Positions 34,761 to 44,128 of a stretch of DNA of 64,000 bases are shown here, piece after piece. The translations under genes were made by a program, and so were the position numbers. The notes beneath the pieces are model-generated. The model saw nothing but the letters and a program-made list of their open reading frames with translations. It searched no databases and was not told the origin of the DNA. Within the stretch, counting starts at the first letter, position 1. Every line of letters starts with the position of its first letter. Source of the DNA: Archivesica marissinica (lineage: Eukaryota > Mollusca > Bivalvia > Venerida > Vesicomyidae); NCBI GenBank assembly GCA_014843695.1, contig CM026391.1, positions 19,358,871 to 19,422,870 of the forward strand. The letters are read 5' to 3'.

Positions 34761-35027
34761 CTAAATGAGTGTGTGTCTCTCCATCTGGGTATTTAGCGCT
34801 GTCAATATGGCTCAACACCGTGGCATTGTTTGTGTATTGATTCAGGTAGAATTCGTTATGAACAGTGGTACCGAATGACACAAGAGCTACACGGGTTTTA
34901 TTTGCATTTATTTCGAACTGGTTAGTGAAATTGTAGACAAACTGCAGTTGGTGACGGAAGTTTTGTAACCCTACGCTACCAGAGCCATCCAGGACAAATA
35001 TCAAATCCACCGGCTTGTATGGACATG
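34761..35027 (-). CDS. single exon of a von Willebrand factor A domain
   Basis: 267 bp on the minus strand between acceptor TTTTCTAG/CATGTCC and donor CATTTAG/GTACGTGC. It encodes about 89 residues beginning CPYKPVDLIFVLDGSGSVG. The D-x-S-x-S of the metal-ion site (MIDAS) is intact (DGSGS), followed by NFRHQLQFVYNF and RVALVSFGTTV. These are the first half of a vWA fold as in collagen VI, matrilin and related extracellular proteins. The exon starts and ends inside codons, so it needs partners, but no other vWA exon was found in the window. Downstream on this strand lie retroelement relics and then EMC7. It may be an exon of a larger gene with distant exons, or an orphan/pseudogene piece. Confidence 0.75.
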
Positions 35028-35075
35028 CTAGAAAATCAAATAACGAGAGACTGTATGACTATAGTGTTACCAACA

Positions 35076-35553
35076 TTAACCCTCAACAATAATGCACAAA
35101 GTCGTGATAGCGCAGTGATAGAGCTAGTTCGCTTCAGGTGCGAAAGGTCCAGAGTTCGCACACTCCTGTAGCGGTTACGATTGTGCCCTTAAGCAAGGCA
35201 CTTAAATTCCACATTTCCTCTTAGCTTTCGCTCGTGGCGATGGATTCCACCAGGAATGAGGTCTCGAGCGTGATTACTATAAGTTGCAATAACTTGTTTC
35301 GCAATCGAGCTCAAATAAATTGGTATCAACTAAGCTAAATAATGCATAAATTGGAAGGAATGTGCAATAACATAGATTCACAGATCAACGCCGCGTCTGA
35401 TCAGGATCTATGTTGTTTGCTATTCAGTCAAGTGTTTCAACTCCATTATCCGAATAGCAAACAACACACAGCCTTGATAGATCAGACGGCAAGTTCTGGC
35501 TCTATGCCGTTTGCAAAAGCGACTATAGTCGTGATTAGCGGGTTACGGGTTAA
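35076..35553. mobile_element. TTAA-flanked foldback MITE, copy 2 (interrupted by a SINE)
   Basis: Starts TTAACCCTCAACA and ends GGGTTACGGGTTAA, with TTAA at both ends. The interior matches the element at 21179: ATGTTGTTTGCTATTCAG and GAATAGCAAACAACA form the central stem. A family B SINE has inserted near the left end (35101-35337). Without the SINE and one target copy the element is about 230 bp, like the first copy. Confidence 0.8.
35101..35337 (+). mobile_element. tRNA-derived SINE, family B, copy 2, nested in a MITE
   Basis: Begins GTCGTGATAGCGCAGTGATA (A-box side), then GGTCCAGAGTTCGCACAC (degenerate B box), TGTGCCCTTAAGCAAGGCA and the 3' words TTTCGCAATCGAGC. The flanking target duplication is AATAATGCACAAA at 35088-35100 and AATAATGCATAAA at 35338-35350. 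The limits are therefore well defined. Confidence 0.88.
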
Positions 35554-36221
35554 TAGATGAATAATTCAAGCAACATATCTGGACAGACGGACGTAGCAGT
35601 GCTTTGATTGGGGCTGGAAAAAAAGACATATAGCCAAAGCATAAAATATGTCTAAACCGTCGTAAGAGAACAACACATCGAAATTTGAACTTTAAGTGCT
35701 AAATTGGGGACATTATGATCATTGGGAGTTTTAATAAAGTTATCTTTTTAAACATTGTCCATGTATTCAAAAACCCCTTTTCGTGAATGTTTATATACCT
35801 TAACAATTTATCCATGAAGCATGGGAGCGTCACATTTAAGACGGACATCTTTTATGGCATCCATGAATCAGATGCAAGAATTTTGAAATAGGAAATATTT
35901 GTAACTGTCAGCACAAAGTCATATTAAATAGATACGAATTATAATTATATGTTCATTAAGTACTATGTATAGTGTTAACATGTGACAATTATGTTGTGTA
36001 TGCTATAAAAGGAAAATAATAATATAAACAAAAAAGCGTGTGATACCTTGAACTAATATGCACAAATAAACAGATGATAATAGGCCATATTCGCGATCCC
36101 AACCGGAAGTTAATTATATACACTATCATAATGGTTTAGTTTATACAAAGTTATTTGAGCCCAATTGCGAAACAACGTTGCATACATTGTATGCATCGCT
36201 CTCGAAATCTCATACGTGACG
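35554..36221. other. intergenic, AT-rich, nothing recognised
   Basis: No coding frame, tRNA or repeat recognised. Confidence 0.6.
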
Positions 36222-39200
36222 TAATCCTTCACCATGAGGGTGAACGAAGAGGAAATCCTTCACCATGAGGGTGGACGAAGAGGAAATCCTTCACCATGAG
36301 GTGAACGAAGAGGCAATCCTTCACCATGAGGATGAACAAACAACCCACCATGAGGATGAACGAAGAGGCAATCCTTCACCATGAGGGTGAACGAAGAGGC
36401 AATCCCTTCACCATGAGGGTGAACGAAGAGGAAATCCTTCACCATGAGGTTAACAAAACAACCCACCATGAGGATGAACGAAGAGGCAATCCTTCACAAT
36501 AAACAAGAGAACGAAAAAATCCTTCACCATGAGGGTGAACGAAAAGGCAATCCTTCACCATGATGGTGAACGAAGAGGAAATCCTTCACCATGAGGGTGA
36601 ACCATGAGGGAACGAAGAGGCAATCCTTCACCATGAGGTGAACGAAGAGGCAATCATTCACCATGAGGGTGAACCATGAGGGTGAACGAAGAGGCAATCC
36701 TTCACCATGAGGGTGAACGAAGAGGAAATCATTCACCATGAGGGTGAACCATGAGGGTAAACGAAGAGGCAATCCTTCACCATGAGGGTGAACCATGATG
36801 GTAAACGAAGAGGCAATCCTTCACCATGAGGGTGAACCATGAGGGTAAACGAAGAGGCAATCCTTCACCATGAGGGTGAACCATGAGGGTAACCATGAGG
36901 GTTAACGAAGAGGCAATCCTTCACCATGAGGGTGAACCATGAGGGTAAACGAAGAGGATATCCTTCACCATGAAGATGAACGAAGAGGCAATCATTCACC
37001 ATGAGGGTGAACCATGAGGATGAACGAAGAGGAAATCCTTCACCATGAGGGTGAACCATGAGGATGAACGAAGAGGAAATCCTTCACCAAACCATGAGGG
37101 TGAACGAAGAGGAAATCCTTCACCATGAGGGAACCAATGGAAACGAAGAGGAAATCCTTCACCATGAGGAACCATGAAAACGAAGAGGAAATCCTTCACC
37201 ATGAGGGTGAACCAAAAACGAAGAGGCAATCCTTCACCATGAGGGTGAACCATGAATGTAAACGAAGAGGGAATCCTTCACCATGAAGGTGAACGAAGAG
37301 GCAATCATTCACCATGAGGGTGACCGAATAGGCAATCCTTCACCATGAGGGTGAACGAAGAGGCAATCCTTCACCATGAGGGTGAACGAAGAGGCAATCC
37401 TTCACCATGAGGATGAACGAAGAGGCAATCATTCACCATGAGGATGAACCATGAGGGTGATCGAATAGGCAATCCTTCACCATGAGGGTGAACGAAGAGG
37501 CAATCCTTCACCATGAGGGTGGACGAAGAGGCAATCCTTCACCATGAGGGTGAACGAAGAGGCAATCCTTCACCATGAGGGTGATCGAAGAGGCAATCAT
37601 TCACCATGATGGTGATCGAAGAGGAAATCCTTCACCATGAGGGTGAACGAAGAGGAAATCATTCACCATGAGGGTGAACGAAGAGGCAATCCTTCACCAT
37701 GAGGATGAACCATGAGGAAATCCTTCACCACGAGGGTGGACGAAGAGGCAATCCTTCACCATGAGGGTGAACGAAGAGGCAATCCTTCACCATGAGGATG
37801 TACGAAGAGGCAATCCTTCACCATGAGGGTGGACGAAGAGGCAATCCTTCACCATGAGGGTGGACAAAGAGGGAATCCTTCACAATGAGGGTGAACGAAG
37901 AGGAGGAAATCCTTCACCATGAGGGTGAACCATGAGGATGAACGAAGAGGCAATCCTTCACCATGAGGATGGACGAAGAGGCAATCCTTCACCATGAGGG
38001 TGGACGAAGAGGAAATCCTTCACCATGAGGGTGGACAAAGAGGGAATCCTTCACAATGAGGGTGAACGAAGAGGAAATCCTTCACCATGAGGGTGAACCA
38101 TGAGGGTGAACGAAGAGGAAATCCTTCACCGTGAGGGTGAACCATGAGGATGAACGAAGAGGAAATCCTTCACCGTGAGGGTGAACCATGAGGGTGAACG
38201 AAGAGGGGATCCTTCACCATGAGGGTAAACGAAGAGGCAATCCTTCACCATGAGGGTGAACCATGAGGGTAAACGAAGAAGGTATCCTTCATCATGAAGG
38301 TGAACGAAGAGGCAATCATTCACCATGAGGGTGACCGAAGAGGCAATCCTTCACCATGAGGGTGACCGAGAGGCAATCCTTCACCATGAGGGTGAACGAA
38401 GAGGAAATCATTCACCTTGAGGGTGGACGAAGAGGCAATCCTTCACCATGAGGATGAACGAAGAGGCAATCCTTCACCATGAGGGTGAACGAAGAGGAAA
38501 TCCTTCACCATGAGGGTGAACAAAGAGGCAATCCTTCACCATGAGGGTGAACGAAGAGGCAATCCTTCATTCACCATGAGGGTGAACGAAGAGGAAATCC
38601 TTCACCATGAGGGTGAACGAAGAGGCAATCCTTCACCATGAGGGTGAACGAAGAGGCAATCCTTCACCATGACGGTGAACGAAGAGGGTGAACGAAGAGG
38701 CAATCCTTCACCATGACGGTGAACGAAGAGGGTGAACGAAGAGGCGATCCTTCACCATGAGGGTGAACCATGACGGTGAACGAAGAGGAAATCCTTCACC
38801 ATGAGGGTGAACGAAGAGGCAATCATTCACCATGAGGGTGATCGAATAGGCAATCCTTCACCATGAGGGTGAACGAAGAGGCAATCCTTCACCATGAGGA
38901 TGATCGAAGAGGCAATCATTCACCATGATGGTGATCGAAGAGGCAATCTTCACCATGAGGGTGAACGAAGAGGAAATCATTCACCATGAGGGTGAACGAA
39001 GAGGCAATCCTTCACCATGAGGATGATCGAAGAGGCAATCATTCACCATGATGGTGATCGAAGAGGCAATCCTTCACCATGAGGGTGAACGAAGAGGAAA
39101 TCATTCACCATGAGGGTGGACGAAGAGGCAATCCTTCACCATGAGGGTGGACGAAGAGGGAATCCTTCACAATGAGGGTGATGAACGAAGAGGCAATCCT

Positions 39201-39688
39201 TCACCATGAGGGTGGACGAAGAGGAAATCCTTCACCATGAGGGTGGACGAAGAGGCAATCCTTCACCATGAGGGTGGACAAAGAGGGAATCCTTCACAAT
39301 GAGGGTGAACGAAGAGGAAATCCTTCACCATGAGAGTGAACCATGAGGGTGAACGAAGAGGAAATCCTTCACCGTGAGGGTGAACCATGAGGATGAACGA
39401 AGAGGAAATCCTTCACCGTGAGGGTGAACCATGAGGGTGAACGAAGAGGCAATCCTTCACCATGAGGCTGAACCATGAGGGTGAACGAAGAGGAAATCCT
39501 TCACCATGAGGGTGAACGAAGAGGAAATCCTTCACCATGAGGCTGAACGAAGAGGAAATCCTTCACCATGAGGGTGAACCATGAGGGTGAACGAAGAGGA
39601 AATCCTTCACCATGAGGGTGGACGAAGAGACAACCCTTCACCATGAAGGTGAACGAAGAGGCAATCATTCACCATGAGGATGAACGAA
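36222..39688. repeat. 31-bp minisatellite
   Basis: About 110 units of AATCCTTCACCATGAGGGTG plus AACGAAGAGGC (31 bp; GAACGAA at 38584 and 38615). Many units carry an extra 13-bp partial copy (AACCATGAGGGTG), which gives irregular spacing of 31 and 44. Variants: GCAATCC versus GAAATCC, GGTGGAC versus GGTGAAC. The long minus-strand frames of the type HPHGEGLPLRSPSW are products of the repeat, not genes. Confidence 0.95.
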
Positions 39689-39689
39689 A

Positions 39690-39973
39690 TGAAATGTGGT
39701 ATTTGAGTGCATTGCCTAAGGGCACAAATGGTAACGGCTCCAGTTGGACGCAAACTCCGGGCCTCTCATACCAGAGACGAATATTAATCTTGCACACGAC
39801 ACATTCTCGTATTCCCAAAAGCTTAAATGTTACAAAGTTATATATTAAACTTGCATTCGAGATGTTCTCTCGTCACAAATGGCACACTGGTAACGGCTCC
39901 AGTTGGACGCGACCTCCGGGCCGCTTATACCAGAAGCGAACGTTCTAACACTGCGCTATCTTGACTTCCACAT
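39690..39973 (-). mobile_element. SINE family B, two truncated copies in tandem
   Basis: On the minus strand, GTGGAAGTCAAGATAGCGCA starts a family B head near 39973, followed by GGTATAAGCGGCCCGGAGGT and AACTGGAGCCGTTAC. A second head part repeats this (GCCCGGAGTTTGCG, AACTGGAGCCGTTAC) and reaches the core GTGCCCTTAGGCAATGCA near 39708. A spacer of about 70 bp lies between them. Confidence 0.8.
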
Positions 39974-40220
39974 ATAATCGATTATTTCATGTTATGTCAA
40001 GCGACAGGCTCCTTATCATTGTGCAAAACCCCAATTTGCACGAAATATTTATTATTGTTATATATAAATAGTAATGTATTATATAAATACATTAAACTGT
40101 TTCTATATATGGCCAAATGTTTACCATGTAATATATATATATTGTTTTATGCATAATCATCTAATATTATTTTCGCGCCTAAAATTATCAATCTCGCTTC
40201 GCGCGGGAAATGACTTAAGA
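39974..40220. other. AT-rich spacer
   Basis: No feature recognised. TTCGCGCC and CTCGCTTCGCGCGGG near 40170-40210 are a small GC-rich island just before the proposed LTR. Confidence 0.5.
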
Positions 40221-41219
40221 TGTTAGGCCTAATCTCAGTTTATCAAGGCCGTGGTTGCAGGTGTCCAGTTATGTAATACAAAGGCACCGAACTGGTTTGA
40301 TGGTGTAATATTAGATAACAAGGCCGTGGTTGCAGATGTCCAGTTATGTAATACAAAGGCACCGAACTGGTTTGATGGTGTAATATTAGATAACATAACA
40401 GATGTTTAGGAATAACAGATGTTTTAGGAATTGTTATATCATATATACACTGATTCAATTATGTATATAAGAAATGGCCGTGGTTGCAGATGTCCAGTTA
40501 TGTAATACAAAGGCACCGAACTGGTTTGATGGTGTAATATTAGATAACATAACAGATGTTTAGGAATAACAGATGTTTTAGGAATTGTTATATCATATAT
40601 ACACTGATTCAATTATGTATATAAGAAATGGATTTTATTAACATAAATGAGACACACTAGAGCCTAACTCCAGGAGCGAGAAAGGTCGTGATCTCAATCT
40701 AGTATATAGAACATATAAACTGTATTTATGATACTTAGATATTATTGACATTATAAGAAATATAACTTATAAAGATTTGTCGAATAATTAAATTGTTCAG
40801 CCACAGAAGAAACAGAGAGTTTCGGCGAACCATACCAGGTGATTAAAAGTTAATCTAATCAGAAACAGTGATTAGATTATAGTGATATTGAGTAATGACG
40901 GATTAGAAAGATTGGATGTTAAATATACTGTGTAAGCGCATAGTCGGCTCACACAAATGGATTATTAAATAAGCTTTTAATGATACGATATATATATATA
41001 TATAGATCACTGATTATATATATATGGATATTTCTGATGCCAATATAAACAAGATATTATATAGAAGAAATGTAATACTGTGTTGAGTTATCATTAATAC
41101 ATATAATAACGAAGAAACCCCCTAGACAACTCCAGCGAGTCTACAATAGGATATACCCTGGTAAGAGCCGTAGCAACCGAGACATATTATTACGAGAAGA
41201 AAAAGGAGAGTTTGCGACA
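40221..41219 (+). mobile_element. proposed 5' LTR of a retrotransposon
   Basis: The right end is supported: CA at 41218-41219 lies 2 nt before a primer-binding site. The left end is a guess from TGTTAGGCCTAATC at 40221, as LTRs start with TG. No 3' LTR is available to confirm it because the element runs into the gap. Within it, a 154-bp unit (GGCCGTGGTTGCAGATGTCC) is present twice plus a 75-bp partial copy, 40245-40629. AT runs near 40990 could serve as a TATA region. Confidence 0.5.
40245..40629. repeat. 154-bp tandem duplication
   Basis: GGCCGTGGTTGCAG occurs at 40247, 40322 and 40476. The last two begin full 154-bp units; the first is a 75-bp partial unit. Units 2 and 3 are nearly identical. 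Confidence 0.9.
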
Positions 41220-41221
41220 AT

Positions 41222-41240
41222 TGGGACGCTCGTCCGGGAT
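41222..41240 (+). other. retrotransposon primer-binding site
   Basis: TGGGACGCTCGTCCGGGAT starts with TGG (pairs with tRNA CCA) two bases after the LTR end. It strongly resembles the tRNA-Pro-type site TGGGGGCTCGTCCGGGAT, differing near its start. The exact priming tRNA is not certain. Confidence 0.7.
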
Positions 41241-41668
41241 TGGAAATAAAGAAGAGGTGACATATCGTGACATTTTGTGAAGGACACTAGAATTTATATA
41301 TGGAATATTGTGAAGGACACTAGGATTTATACATGAAGAATACAAGGGACTATTAATTAACGTGGGAAAACAGAAGTGCATGCGAGACAGTGTTAGAATT
41401 TGGAAATAAGTGAAAGACGTCAACGAATTATTAAATTAATGAAATGGATTAAATTATTGGAAATGTGCAAACTTTGAATATGTGATAAATTATATATTGG
41501 ATTAACGGACGAGACAGACTTCGGTAAGTACCAGTTTTCTTTTCATAGAGGCTTAATATTATCATTAAAATTATATTAGTGATTTACTTCCTTTTATTGA
41601 ACTCAATTCTATAATACATTTGGATATACATTCTGGGGATTAAAAATTTTGGGAAATAAAAAAATAAA
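41241..41668 (+). other. untranslated leader of the retrotransposon
   Basis: AT-rich leader of 428 bp between primer-binding site and gag. A good 5' splice-site word (TTCGGTAAGTACC) lies at about 41518-41530; whether it is used is unknown. Confidence 0.55.
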
Positions 41669-43128
41669 ATGGCTACAACTAGGAGTGCTAATAAGGAAAC
41701 TGAGGGGCCGGTTCACCCCGACTTGCAGACAACAGGTGATGAGATATGGGACAAATTAATGAGACTTCCCTTCTTTAATCAGGCAAATCTGGAACGTCAG
41801 GGTGAGATTTATGAGAAAGAAAGAGAGAGGGAAAGAGAGAGGGAAGAAGTAAAACAAAGAGAGAGAGAAAGAGAGAGGGAAGAAGTAAAACAAAGAGAAG
41901 AAAGAGAGAGGGAAAGAGAAGAAAGAGAAAGAGAGAGGGAAGAAATAAAACAAAGAGGGGAAAGAGAAGAGAAAGAAAGGGACAGGGAGGAAAGAATGCA
42001 AAGGGAGAAAATGCAGATGGAGATTCGCCTGAGAGAAATCCAGAGAGATCAGGAATCTCAGCAAAATAACCCCCTCCATACAGATAATAGGCCCTCTAAG
42101 ACAAACATTTCTGTTCCTATTTGGACCCAGACTATGAGGCCAGATAAATTCTTCGCAACATGTGAGAGACTGTTCGAAGCTAGCCAGGTCGCCAAACAAA
42201 CATGGGTGGGCCATATTATAGACAAGTTGTCCGACAAGGCCAGAACTATATATGCCACTCTTCCTGTCCAAGACGCTAATAATTACGATACCCTCAAGGC
42301 CGCCATCTTGGATGAATATAGACTCTCACCCACTGTATATAGAAAGAATTTCTTCTCTTGGGTAAAGAAACCTCAGCAGACATATTCCGAATTCATTAAG
42401 GAATTAAGGGAGCAGATGACTCTATGGACGGAGAACAATGATCCGAGCGAGGTCAACTGGATCGAGCTGCTCTTGAGATATAGATTCGATTCCCAGCTAA
42501 GTGATGAGCTTAATTTGTTCATTCTGGATAAGAAAGCATCTACTCTCCAGGAATGTATTTCCCTGGCTGATGAATATAACCTCCACCGCAGATTAGCGCC
42601 CAGGACACGGATTACTTCAAATCCGAATGTGAAACCCAGAGATACAGAACACCGACCTCCAGCCCCAAGGCCATATATCCCATCACCCATGTATCGACCC
42701 AATATTAGGATAGGTAATTCCCAAGCTACCCATAGAACTCCCCGGATAGAAAAATATTGTAGTTATTGTAGGCGTAATGGCCACGGACGAACAGAGTGTT
42801 GGGCAGATCCCAATTCACCTAGGTACAGGGGTACTAGAAACCTAGCAAACGGACACCAAGTGTCCAATACTAGGATAGATAATTCCCAAGCTACCCATAG
42901 AACTCCCCGGATAGAAAAATATTGTAGTTATTGTAGGCGTAATGGCCACGGACGAACAGAGTGTTGGGCAGATCCCAATTCACCTAGGTACAGGGGTACT
43001 AGAAATCTAGCAAACGGACACCAAGTGTCAAACACTACTCATAGTTCAGCCTTTATAACCAATGAGCCAGTGAACTCGTATGAAAATACCGAGATGGTAA
43101 ATCCATTACTTGTCAAATATACAGGTCA
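41669..43128 (+). CDS. LTR retrotransposon Gag, incomplete at assembly gap
   Basis: Open from ATG (AAAATGG context) to the first N without a stop: about 486 codons. Gag packages the element's RNA into a cytoplasmic particle. Residues about 46-125 are almost only Glu, Arg, Lys and Gln (EREREREREE type) and should form a coiled coil. About 148-310 is a capsid-like helical region starting VPIWTQTMRPDKFF and ending ADEYNLHRR, similar to Gag of Ty3/Gypsy-like elements and the related SCAN fold. Then come two CCHC zinc knuckles (CSYCRRNGHGRTEC): Cys364-367-His372-Cys377 and Cys419-422-His427-Cys432. They lie in a 165-bp tandem duplication (42707-42871, 42872-43036). The intact frame suggests a young copy. 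Protease and Pol would lie in the gap; the last residues (NPLLVKYTG) could be a protease lead-in, which is a guess. Confidence 0.87.
42707..43036 (+). repeat. 165-bp in-frame duplication of the Gag zinc knuckle
   Basis: Two adjacent units start AGGATAGGTAATTCCCAAGC and AGGATAGATAATTCCCAAGC and differ at only a few bases. 165 bp is 55 codons, so the frame is kept. Confidence 0.93.
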
Positions 43129-44128
43129 NNNNNNNNNNNNNNNNNNNNNNNNNNNNNNNNNNNNNNNNNNNNNNNNNNNNNNNNNNNNNNNNNNNNNNNN
43201 NNNNNNNNNNNNNNNNNNNNNNNNNNNNNNNNNNNNNNNNNNNNNNNNNNNNNNNNNNNNNNNNNNNNNNNNNNNNNNNNNNNNNNNNNNNNNNNNNNNN
43301 NNNNNNNNNNNNNNNNNNNNNNNNNNNNNNNNNNNNNNNNNNNNNNNNNNNNNNNNNNNNNNNNNNNNNNNNNNNNNNNNNNNNNNNNNNNNNNNNNNNN
43401 NNNNNNNNNNNNNNNNNNNNNNNNNNNNNNNNNNNNNNNNNNNNNNNNNNNNNNNNNNNNNNNNNNNNNNNNNNNNNNNNNNNNNNNNNNNNNNNNNNNN
43501 NNNNNNNNNNNNNNNNNNNNNNNNNNNNNNNNNNNNNNNNNNNNNNNNNNNNNNNNNNNNNNNNNNNNNNNNNNNNNNNNNNNNNNNNNNNNNNNNNNNN
43601 NNNNNNNNNNNNNNNNNNNNNNNNNNNNNNNNNNNNNNNNNNNNNNNNNNNNNNNNNNNNNNNNNNNNNNNNNNNNNNNNNNNNNNNNNNNNNNNNNNNN
43701 NNNNNNNNNNNNNNNNNNNNNNNNNNNNNNNNNNNNNNNNNNNNNNNNNNNNNNNNNNNNNNNNNNNNNNNNNNNNNNNNNNNNNNNNNNNNNNNNNNNN
43801 NNNNNNNNNNNNNNNNNNNNNNNNNNNNNNNNNNNNNNNNNNNNNNNNNNNNNNNNNNNNNNNNNNNNNNNNNNNNNNNNNNNNNNNNNNNNNNNNNNNN
43901 NNNNNNNNNNNNNNNNNNNNNNNNNNNNNNNNNNNNNNNNNNNNNNNNNNNNNNNNNNNNNNNNNNNNNNNNNNNNNNNNNNNNNNNNNNNNNNNNNNNN
44001 NNNNNNNNNNNNNNNNNNNNNNNNNNNNNNNNNNNNNNNNNNNNNNNNNNNNNNNNNNNNNNNNNNNNNNNNNNNNNNNNNNNNNNNNNNNNNNNNNNNN
44101 NNNNNNNNNNNNNNNNNNNNNNNNNNNN
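43129..44128. other. assembly gap, 1,000 Ns
   Basis: Exactly 1,000 Ns, a placeholder length. Real size, and even the adjacency of the two sides, is unknown. Left of it is gag; right of it is the 62-bp satellite. Confidence 0.99.

Noticed and set aside
36260..38326. Repeat proteins of the HPHGEGLPLRSPSW type
   Set aside because: Translations of the 31-bp minisatellite, repeatedly changing frame.
39643..39948. 101-residue plus-strand frame
   Set aside because: It lies on the antisense strand of SINE family B fragments.
41756..42702. Long minus-strand frames opposite gag
   Set aside because: Shadow of the purine-rich coiled-coil coding tract and the capsid-like region; the plus frame has the recognised domains.
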